DNA of 6,208 nt from Bacteroidia bacterium (lineage in GTDB: Bacteria; Planctomycetota; Phycisphaerae; Phycisphaerales; SM1A02). How positions within the stretch are numbered: position 1 is the stretch's first letter; each line of letters starts with the position of its first letter. Shown here piece by piece: positions 1 through 5,336 of the stretch. A program made the position numbers and the translations under genes. The stretch covers positions 1 to 6,208 of the forward strand of contig JASGCG010000105.1 of the NCBI GenBank assembly GCA_030054235.1, written 5' to 3'. The notes under the pieces were generated by a model that was not told where the DNA came from, made no database searches, and worked only from the letters and a program-made list of their open reading frames with translations.

Positions 1-1040
1 CCCAGGCCGCCGACCAGCCTGCCGCTCAGGCACCGGTCGAGCCGCCCTCGCTCACTCCCATCACGCTCCAGCTCAACTGGGTCGCCGAGCCTGAGTTCGG
101 CGGCCTCTTCGCTGCGGTCGAGGACGGCATCTTCGAGCGCGCGGGCTACAAGGTCATCCTGCTGCAAGGCACTGGTGGCACGCCGACCTGCACGCTCGTC
201 GCCGCGGGCACCTGCGACTATGCCGTCGCGCAGGCGGACCAGATCCTGCTCGCGCGCGCGAGCGGCCAAGACGTGGTCGGGCTGTTCGCCACGTTCCAGC
301 ACGCGCCGACCGCCATCATGCTGCATGACTCCAACCCTGCGCAGACGCTGGCGCAGGCATGGACCACGGGGCTGACGATCGAGATCGAGCCGGGGCTGCC
401 GTTCGTGCGCCACATGAACGACATGCTCGGCGACCAGGGCGTGACGCTCGTCAGCCGCTCGCCCGGCGTGGCGACGTTCGAGCGCGACCTGAAGCTCGGG
501 GTGGTCTGCTGGTGCAGCAGCGAACCGATCACGCTGCTGCGCAACGGCATCCAGACCAAGTGCCTGATGGTCAGCGATTGCGGCTTCGATCCCTATTCCA
601 CGGTGCTGATCACCACGTCCAAGCGCGTCGACGCCGACCCGGACGGCGTGAAAGCGTTCGTCGACTGCGTGCGGGAAGGATGGGCCGCGTACCTGGAGAA
701 TCCGACCCCCTACCACGCGCGCATGATGAAGCTCAACCGCGCCATGGATGAGCAGTCGATGGAGCTCTGCTCCAGGGCGCAGCGGCCGCTGATCATGCCC
801 GAGGGCATGGCACCAGCACAGCTTGGCCGCATGGAGGCGCGCCGCTGGCAATCGCTCACCGACCAGATGGTCGAGTCGGGCATCCTGCGGCCCGACTTCG
901 ATGCCAGCGGTTCCTGGGTCGAATGGGACCCCGAACCTGCCCCCGACGGCGCAGTCGTGATCGAGGAGATCACCGAGGAAATCGCAGTTCCCGCTGAAGA
1001 GGCCCCCAGCGCCCAGCCGAACGAGGAGGTGGCTCCATGA
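1..1040 (+). CDS. NMT1/THI5-like ABC transporter substrate-binding protein, 5' partial
   Basis: The reading frame is open from the window edge (first whole codon at 3) to a TGA at 1038-1040, giving 345 visible residues; the start codon and signal peptide lie upstream. After an Ala/Pro/Gln-rich linker (about residues 1-19) the mature domain begins with ITLQLNWVAEPEFGGLFAA, the typical first strand and helix of NMT1/THI5-type periplasmic binding proteins. It continues with DGIFERAGYKV, an LLQGTGGTP loop and the segment DYAVAQADQILLARA, all normal for this fold. Such proteins bind a small ligand outside the inner membrane and pass it to an ABC permease. Known members bind thiamine precursors, riboflavin, sulfonates or other compounds, so the ligand cannot be named here. 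The core ends near residue 305 and is followed by an acidic Pro/Glu-rich tail of about 35 residues. Eight cysteines are visible, including a CWC at residues 169-171, which is many for an exported protein. The next gene overlaps by 4 bp. Family call is strong; substrate is unknown. Confidence 0.85.
   Translation, partial: QAADQPAAQAPVEPPSLTPITLQLNWVAEPEFGGLFAAVEDGIFERAGYKVILLQGTGGTPTCTLVAAGTCDYAVAQADQILLARASGQDVVGLFATFQHAPTAIMLHDSNPAQTLAQAWTTGLTIEIEPGLPFVRHMNDMLGDQGVTLVSRSPGVATFERDLKLGVVCWCSSEPITLLRNGIQTKCLMVSDCGFDPYSTVLITTSKRVDADPDGVKAFVDCVREGWAAYLENPTPYHARMMKLNRAMDEQSMELCSRAQRPLIMPEGMAPAQLGRMEARRWQSLTDQMVESGILRPDFDASGSWVEWDPEPAPDGAVVIEEITEEIAVPAEEAPSAQPNEEVAP
1024..1030 (+). promoter_or_regulatory. 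Ribosome binding site for the zinc-finger protein gene
   Basis: AGGAGGT is a near-perfect anti-16S match, 6 nt upstream of the ATG at 1037. It lies inside the end of the substrate-binding-protein gene and fixes the downstream start in the ATGA stop/start overlap at 1037-1040. Confidence 0.85.
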
Positions 1041-1927
1041 ACACGATCCTGAGAACGATGCTTGCTGTGGCGTGCTGCGCGCTGGCGGTGCCGGTCGTGG
1101 CGCAGGATGCTGCGCCTGTGGCTGCCGAGAGCAGCGCCGCATCGCCAGCGCTTCCTGAACCGGCTGCGGTCAAGAAGACCACCCCGAGCCAAGTCGCGCA
1201 GGCGGCCCGGTCGCTGCGTCGCAGCATGGCATGCGAAGCCTGCGGCGGCGACGGCACGGTCGTGCGCCAGCGCACGCGCAAGGCCGAGAAGCTCTTCACC
1301 AAGGGACAGATCTATCACGAACAGGATGCCTGCTCGACCTGCAAGGGCACCGGCTCGGCGAAGCCCGAGCTGATCATGCAACGCTTCGATGCCCTCGTGC
1401 TCGCCATGGCCGGGTGCCCGGATGAACTGGCGAAGAACGCTCCCGCGACCAAGATCCTGACCGAGGTGTTCGATTCGATCACGGACTTTGCCCGCACACG
1501 GAATGCTGAGGCTGTCGACAAGGCGGCGCAGCGACTCGCCGGCGGCTTCGGTGATGAACCAGGCACGCCGCTCGTGGCGATCGGCGTGCTGAAGCCATCC
1601 GTTGACTTGGGACTCGGTGCCGTGAGCATGGTCATGGAGCTGCCCAGCGGCGCCTTGATCGCGATCGACGAAGCACAATTCCACAGCGCCAAGTCGGGTG
1701 ATCGCGCGCTCGGAGCCGGTGTGGTCCGTGGGCACGCGATCGTGGGCACGAACGACTACCTGGTCATCGATCGCGGCTTCGTGCTGATGGTCACCAGCGA
1801 GAAGGACCTGAAGATCCAGGAAGAAGAGGCGGAAGCCGCTCGCCGCGCTGCGCGGGAACCTGCACCTGAGCCCGAACCACGCGAGGCGCCGCGCGCACCC
1901 GACGACGAAGAGATGCCCGAGCGCTGA
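1037..1927 (+). CDS. Exported protein with two DnaJ-type CxxCxGxG motifs, function unknown
   Basis: This is a 296-residue protein whose start is set by a strong Shine-Dalgarno 6 nt upstream and the ATGA overlap with the preceding gene. Residues 1-22 form a Sec-type signal peptide (one Arg, then a hydrophobic stretch ending VVA before Gln23), so the protein is probably periplasmic. An Ala/Pro/Ser-rich linker follows. CEACGGDG (C66, C69) and CSTCKGTG (C99, C102) match the CxxCxGxG repeats of DnaJ cysteine-rich domains. Two repeats rather than DnaJ's four would make one zinc site, and there is no J domain. Residues about 110-245 form a mixed alpha/beta region I do not recognise. It includes a strand-rich stretch (GALIAIDEAQFHSA, YLVIDRGFVLMV) that looks like a small beta domain. 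The C-terminal 45 residues are a charged Glu/Ala/Arg/Pro tail that may be helical at first. Coupling to the binding-protein gene suggests a shared function, but no reaction can be assigned. Confidence 0.8.
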   Translation: MNTILRTMLAVACCALAVPVVAQDAAPVAAESSAASPALPEPAAVKKTTPSQVAQAARSLRRSMACEACGGDGTVVRQRTRKAEKLFTKGQIYHEQDACSTCKGTGSAKPELIMQRFDALVLAMAGCPDELAKNAPATKILTEVFDSITDFARTRNAEAVDKAAQRLAGGFGDEPGTPLVAIGVLKPSVDLGLGAVSMVMELPSGALIAIDEAQFHSAKSGDRALGAGVVRGHAIVGTNDYLVIDRGFVLMVTSEKDLKIQEEEAEAARRAAREPAPEPEPREAPRAPDDEEMPER

Positions 1928-1934
1928 GCGCGCG

Positions 1935-1955
1935 CGTCAGACCGAGCCGCTGACG
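1935..1955. other. Inverted repeat at the convergent gene junction
   Basis: CGTCAG (1935-1940) and CTGACG (1950-1955) are perfect 6-bp inverted arms around a 9-nt loop. They cover the stop codon of the minus-strand gene, just past the stop of the plus-strand gene. The hairpin could help end transcription in both directions. No T-run follows on either strand, so it is not a standard intrinsic terminator and may be chance in GC-rich DNA. Confidence 0.3.
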
Positions 1956-2593
1956 GCCTGCATGGCCTTGCGTCGCAGCTTCTGCGACATGTTGGTCCCC
2001 AGCGCCGCGTGGAAGCCGCGCTGGATCTCGGGCTCGTCGCCCAGCATGGCATGCAGACGCTCGGCATTCCAGACCAGCAGCGTGCTCGGTGCACAGGCGC
2101 GCACCGTGGCCGACGCCGCGGCGCGATCGATGAACGCCATTTCGCCGACGAAATCACCAGGAATGCACGTGGCCACGCGCCGGCCGTCGATCAGGACCTC
2201 GAGCTCGCCGCCCTCGACCAGCCACAGAGCGGACACGGGGTGCCCACGCTCGACGAGCGCAGGATCCCCGGGCCCCACGCGCGCGGGTGACGCGAGACGC
2301 ACCAAGGTCGCAAACTTGTGCGCGGGCATCCACGGGAAGATCCGCTCGCGAAGGGCCGCTTCCGCAGGCGTGAGCTGCCCGCGCATGCGCTCACGCACGA
2401 GCAACGCGATCTGCACGGCATTCACCACCACGTAGACCACGTTCCACGCCGCCGCTTCCCAGTTGGGAACCTCGAGCATCATGAAATACGCGATGAAGCA
2501 CCCGCTCGCCACGACCGCCGCCACGCGAAGCAGCAGGATGTCGCGGACGAGGTAGCACCCCAGGAGCAGGAGATTCGCGACGTGAATCAGCAC
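1937..2593 (-). CDS. Popeye-like membrane protein with cyclic-nucleotide-binding-type domain
   Basis: This is a 218-residue protein. I chose the GTG at 2593 because it lies 11 nt after the stop of the upstream gene, has AGGA (2603-2606) 9 nt before it, and is followed directly by the first hydrophobic segment. Three likely TM helices (about residues 3-22, 23-40 and 47-66) precede a connector with FPWMPAHKF and then a beta-roll domain (about 95-200). That domain includes LWLVEGGELEVLIDGRRV and a phosphate-binding-cassette-like GDFVGEMAFIDR. By eye the order and wording track vertebrate POPDC proteins: HVANLLLLG versus HLANVFLLIG, AWNVVYVVVNAVQ versus AWNFVLLAICLVQ, and a G-x-[LI]-x-V-x-[IV]-D-G strand in both. 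The cassette itself looks closer to CAP/PKA domains, but the position of its usual phosphate-binding Arg appears to be Ala160. The likely role is a membrane-bound nucleotide sensor or a degenerate, ligand-free relative. The open frame continues far upstream through the MFS gene, but that extension is a shadow. Confidence 0.65.
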   Translation of the reverse strand: MLIHVANLLLLGCYLVRDILLLRVAAVVASGCFIAYFMMLEVPNWEAAAWNVVYVVVNAVQIALLVRERMRGQLTPAEAALRERIFPWMPAHKFATLVRLASPARVGPGDPALVERGHPVSALWLVEGGELEVLIDGRRVATCIPGDFVGEMAFIDRAAASATVRACAPSTLLVWNAERLHAMLGDEPEIQRGFHAALGTNMSQKLRRKAMQAVSGSV

Positions 2594-2604
2594 GGCGCGG
2601 GATC

Positions 2605-3858
2605 CTACGGCCGACGGCGCAGCGCGATCGCTCCCACGCCCCAGATCAGCGCCGCAGCCGCGAAGCCGATCGGTACCAGCCCCAGACCCTTGGCCAGCGA
2701 GCCGGTTGCATCGCTCACCTTGCCCACGAGCCATGGGCTCGGCACATCGCCCAGCACGTGGATCATGAGCGTGCTCATGCCGACGGCGAAGGCGCGCGCA
2801 TCGGATCCCACGCTGTTGAGGATCGCGGCATTGATCGGGGCCTGCGACACGAACGCCATGAAGCAACCGACTCCCGTGGCCACGATGCAGATCGTGTGAT
2901 CCTGTGTCGCGATGGCCAGCATGAGCAGCGGCGCCGCGACCAGTGCGGTGATCGCGCAGAGCACCAGGCTCGGTGCCGCGCGGCCGCGCGCGAGCCGCGC
3001 ATCGATGGCTCCGCCTGCGATCGTGCCAAGGAAGCCCGTCACCACCACGATGCCGCTGAAGGTGATCGCCGCTGATTCCGGTGACCACCCCCGCTCGCGT
3101 TGCATGAACGCCGGCATCCAGACGGCGAGTGCGCCGAGCGAAAACGTGTAGGCGGTGTAGCCCGCAACCGACCACATCCACTGCGCGTTGGTGGCGAGCG
3201 TCCAGAGCGCCTCGCGGCGGCCACTGCGCACTGGTACAGCCCGCGTCGTAGGCGCGGACTCGATGGCTGCACCGCTTGACGCCGCAGGCTCATCCATCGC
3301 GCCGCGCACGGGCTCGGTCAGCCGAAAGCACAGGAGCCCGAGCACGAGCCCGGGGCCACCGGCGATCCAGAACGCTGCGCGCCAGCCGAGCGATTCGCTC
3401 ACGAGACCGCCGACCAGGAACCCCAGCGCGCTGCCCACGGGAATCGCTGCATAGAAGATGGCCAGCACCGTGCTGCGCCGCTGCGGCGGGAACCAGTCAC
3501 CGAGGATCGACGGTCCCACCGTCGCATACGCGGCTTCGCCCACGCCGATGATGGCGCGGCTCGTGAGGAGCGCGCCGAACCCACCGGCGAAGCCCGCGGC
3601 CACGGTGGCCGCACTCCACACGATGACGCCTGCACCGAGGATCGCCGTGCGGCGCAGTGAACGCGCCATCGCCCCGAAGAGCGGGCTCGCGAACATGTAC
3701 GACACCAGGAAGACGCTGGTCAGCAGCCCGATGTCGGCATCATCGGCACCGAAGGCCTTCTTCAGCGGCTCGACCATACCCGCGACCACGAAGCGGTCGA
3801 GGTAATTCAGCAGGTTGAGCGCCGTCAGCGCGACGACCGCGCTGGTGGCGGGCTTCAT
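2605..3858 (-). CDS. MFS transporter, Spinster-like family
   Basis: This is a 417-residue, 12-TM major facilitator protein of normal length, probably in the inner membrane. TM1 carries LNLLNYLDRF (residues 14-23). TM4 carries the paired R101 and E108 in SRAIIGVGEAAY, followed by GPSILGDWFPPQRRS and FYAAIPVGSALGF. These are hallmarks of the Spinster (SPNS) group, where the conserved Asp, Arg and Glu take part in proton-coupled transport. Eukaryotic members move lysolipids or sphingosine-1-phosphate; bacterial substrates are largely unknown, so none is given. A polar Ala/Pro/Arg-rich loop (about 186-215) joins the two six-helix halves. Motif A of the first half (residues 62-71) is degenerate, with Arg66 where Asp is usual. 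The ATG at 3858 overlaps the TGA of the oxidoreductase gene (ATGA), with GAGGGG 5 nt upstream, so the two are translationally coupled. The TAG stop at 2605-2607 lies 11 nt before the Popeye-like gene. Confidence 0.9.
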   Translation of the reverse strand: MKPATSAVVALTALNLLNYLDRFVVAGMVEPLKKAFGADDADIGLLTSVFLVSYMFASPLFGAMARSLRRTAILGAGVIVWSAATVAAGFAGGFGALLTSRAIIGVGEAAYATVGPSILGDWFPPQRRSTVLAIFYAAIPVGSALGFLVGGLVSESLGWRAAFWIAGGPGLVLGLLCFRLTEPVRGAMDEPAASSGAAIESAPTTRAVPVRSGRREALWTLATNAQWMWSVAGYTAYTFSLGALAVWMPAFMQRERGWSPESAAITFSGIVVVTGFLGTIAGGAIDARLARGRAAPSLVLCAITALVAAPLLMLAIATQDHTICIVATGVGCFMAFVSQAPINAAILNSVGSDARAFAVGMSTLMIHVLGDVPSPWLVGKVSDATGSLAKGLGLVPIGFAAAALIWGVGAIALRRRP

Positions 3859-5231
3859 CCAAGCCCCTCGACCTTCCAGCCGTCGCGGTAGCTGCGGCGC
3901 ACCATTGCCGTGGCGGCGGCATCGTCAAAGGTCTGCTTGGCCGAGTCGTAGCGCAGCGTCTTGCCGGCGACCACGCCGCCAATCACGCCGCAGAGCACAC
4001 CCTCGGTCAGCGGGCCCGCGAACTCAAGCGGCGCGCTCGTGGCACCCTTGCCCATGCAGGCATCGACCCACTGGTGCCAGTGGTTGTACTCAGGCAGCTC
4101 GGGCAGCTTGGTGCCGTCGGCGAGCGTGCCCGGGAAGAGGTGCACGTCGCCCGGGTGGCAGACGATCATCGTGCCGCGCTCGCCCACCACGATCGTGGCG
4201 CCATCGCGCGAACGCTTGGCCATGTTGAAGTCAGCCGGCACGCCAGGCAGGATCGACGTCGACGGCATGCGGCCACCGTCGTACCACGTCAGCGTGAGCG
4301 CCTTGCCGCCTGCAGCCGCAACCCCCTCGAAGGTGAGCTCGACCACTTCGCTCGACGGATACTGCTCGGCGGTCAGGCTCTCGCTCTCGCCGCGAATCAG
4401 CGTGGGGTAGCCAAGTCCGAGCGCCTTGTACGGCACGTCGAAGAAGTGGCAGGCCATGTCGCCGAGCGCACCGGTGCCGAAGTCACGCACCCCGCGCCAC
4501 TTGAACGGCGCGTAGGCATCGTTCTTGTACGGGCGCTCAGGAGCGACGCAGAGCCACGAGTTCCAGTCGAGGTTCGCCGGCACGGGATCGCTGCCGGCCG
4601 GACGATCACCGCCTTGCGGCCACCAGCCGGTGGACCGGTTGGTCCAGATGTGCACGGCCTTGACCTGTCCAAGCACGCCGGCCTTGAGCAGCTCCATGGC
4701 CTTGCGACGGCCGGGATTGGCGGTGTTCTGGATGCCCATCTGCGTGATGACCTTCTTCGCGGTCGCCGTCTGCGCGATCACGCGCGCTTCATGCAGCGAG
4801 TGCGTCAGGGGCTTCTGGACGTACGCATGCTTGCCCATGCGCATGGCCTGCACGGCCACGGGCGCGTGGGCATGGTCAGGCGTGCTCACGATGAAGGCAT
4901 CGATCGCGTCGCCGGCCTTGGCGAGGAATTCGCGGTAGTCGGTGAAGCGGCGCTCCGTCGGGACCGCGTACGTCTCGCCCTGCTTGGCGAGGGTGTCACG
5001 GTTCACGTCGCAGAGCGCGGCGATCGAGACGCCGGGGTGGCTCGCGACCTGCGCGAGGTCGGATGCCCCCATGCCGCCACAGCCGACGCACGCCACACGG
5101 AGCTTGCTCGCAGCACCCTGCGCAGCGGCACGGCGCACCCACCACGGCAACTGCGTCGCTGCCCCTGCAGCGGCAGCAGTGAGGATGAACTGACGGCGGC
5201 CGGTGGAAAACGACGATGGGTCGATGCGCAT
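3855..5231 (-). CDS. Gfo/Idh/MocA family oxidoreductase with Tat signal
   Basis: This is a 458-residue NAD(P)-dependent oxidoreductase, probably exported folded. The N-terminus has a twin-arginine signal (TGRRQFI, R12-R13, then an Ala-rich hydrophobic stretch, with likely cleavage near AAAQ at 35-38). A Rossmann domain follows, with VGCGGMG (49-55) for dinucleotide binding and ALCDVN (72-77) at the end of beta-2. Next come STPDHAHAP (116-124) and YVQKPLTHS (137-145), which holds the conserved Lys140 of the usual EKP motif, here QKP. The C-terminal half has the LDWNSWL and GTGALGDMACH (252-262) signatures of the subfamily abundant in Planctomycetota, including the likely catalytic-region His262. 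Relatives oxidise or reduce sugars and cyclitols; the substrate here is unknown. The start at 5231 is supported by AAGGAG 6 nt upstream and by the Tat motif. An open extension up to 5378 lacks such support and would overlap the kup start. It is the first gene of the operon and overlaps the MFS gene by 4 bp. Confidence 0.95.
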   Translation of the reverse strand: MRIDPSSFSTGRRQFILTAAAAGAATQLPWWVRRAAAQGAASKLRVACVGCGGMGASDLAQVASHPGVSIAALCDVNRDTLAKQGETYAVPTERRFTDYREFLAKAGDAIDAFIVSTPDHAHAPVAVQAMRMGKHAYVQKPLTHSLHEARVIAQTATAKKVITQMGIQNTANPGRRKAMELLKAGVLGQVKAVHIWTNRSTGWWPQGGDRPAGSDPVPANLDWNSWLCVAPERPYKNDAYAPFKWRGVRDFGTGALGDMACHFFDVPYKALGLGYPTLIRGESESLTAEQYPSSEVVELTFEGVAAAGGKALTLTWYDGGRMPSTSILPGVPADFNMAKRSRDGATIVVGERGTMIVCHPGDVHLFPGTLADGTKLPELPEYNHWHQWVDACMGKGATSAPLEFAGPLTEGVLCGVIGGVVAGKTLRYDSAKQTFDDAAATAMVRRSYRDGWKVEGLG

Positions 5232-5237
5232 GGAAAG

Positions 5238-5243
5238 CTCCTT
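5238..5243 (-). promoter_or_regulatory. Ribosome binding site deciding the oxidoreductase start
   Basis: On the minus strand, AAGGAG stands 6 nt before the ATG at 5231. It favours that start over the longer open frame beginning at 5378 and places the Tat motif at residues 10-16 of the product. Confidence 0.85.
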
Positions 5244-5293
5244 CGGGGGCGAGGACCCGCACGCGCGGGCGGTGGAGTGTCGCGGCCCTTGCC

Positions 5294-5320
5294 TCAGGAT
5301 GCAACTCGGTACCATCCTGA
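5294..5320. repeat. Perfect 8-bp inverted repeat, possible operator or leader hairpin
   Basis: TCAGGATG (5294-5301) and CATCCTGA (5313-5320) are exact reverse complements separated by 11 nt. The centres of the arms lie 19 bp apart, about two helical turns, which would suit a dimeric repressor. In RNA the arms could form a stem ending 16 nt before the kup ATG. It sits where a regulator could act on both divergent genes. Function is inferred from position only. Confidence 0.4.
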
Positions 5321-5336
5321 AGTTTCGTCGCCCACC

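Larger units (their letters stand above)
5232..5336. promoter_or_regulatory. Divergent intergenic region between the oxidoreductase operon and kup
   Basis: This 105-bp gap separates divergently transcribed genes and must hold, or lie close to, the promoters of both. No clear sigma-70 pair stands out. The best plus-strand candidate is TTGCCT (5289-5294) with TACCAT (5310-5315), but the spacing is only 15 bp. There is a small GC hairpin candidate, CCCGC-ACGC-GCGGG (5256-5269), in the leader of the oxidoreductase gene. The region also holds an 8-bp inverted repeat, listed separately. Confidence 0.6.

Noticed and set aside
710..1735. 341-codon minus-strand open frame opposite the first two genes
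   Set aside because: It spans two genes with clear signal peptide or domain features on the other strand. Its product is His/Arg-rich with no recognisable domain, as expected of an antisense shadow in GC-rich DNA.
1928..1936. Standard rho-independent terminator between the convergent genes
   Set aside because: The gap is only 9 bp and no T-run follows the nearby hairpin on either strand.
2318..2899. 193-codon plus-strand open frame opposite the Popeye-like and MFS genes
   Set aside because: It crosses the junction of two real minus-strand genes and has no ribosome binding site or domain features.
2594..3181. N-terminal extension of the Popeye-like protein reading through the MFS gene in another frame
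   Set aside because: It lies wholly inside the MFS coding region, is rich in His/Arg/Gly with no domain wording, and loses out to the GTG at 2593, which has a suitable spacing and an AGGA upstream.
5232..5336. Riboswitch such as ydaO (c-di-AMP) upstream of kup
   Set aside because: Only 105 bp are available, shared with a divergent gene. I see a single simple inverted repeat and not the multi-helix fold that class needs.
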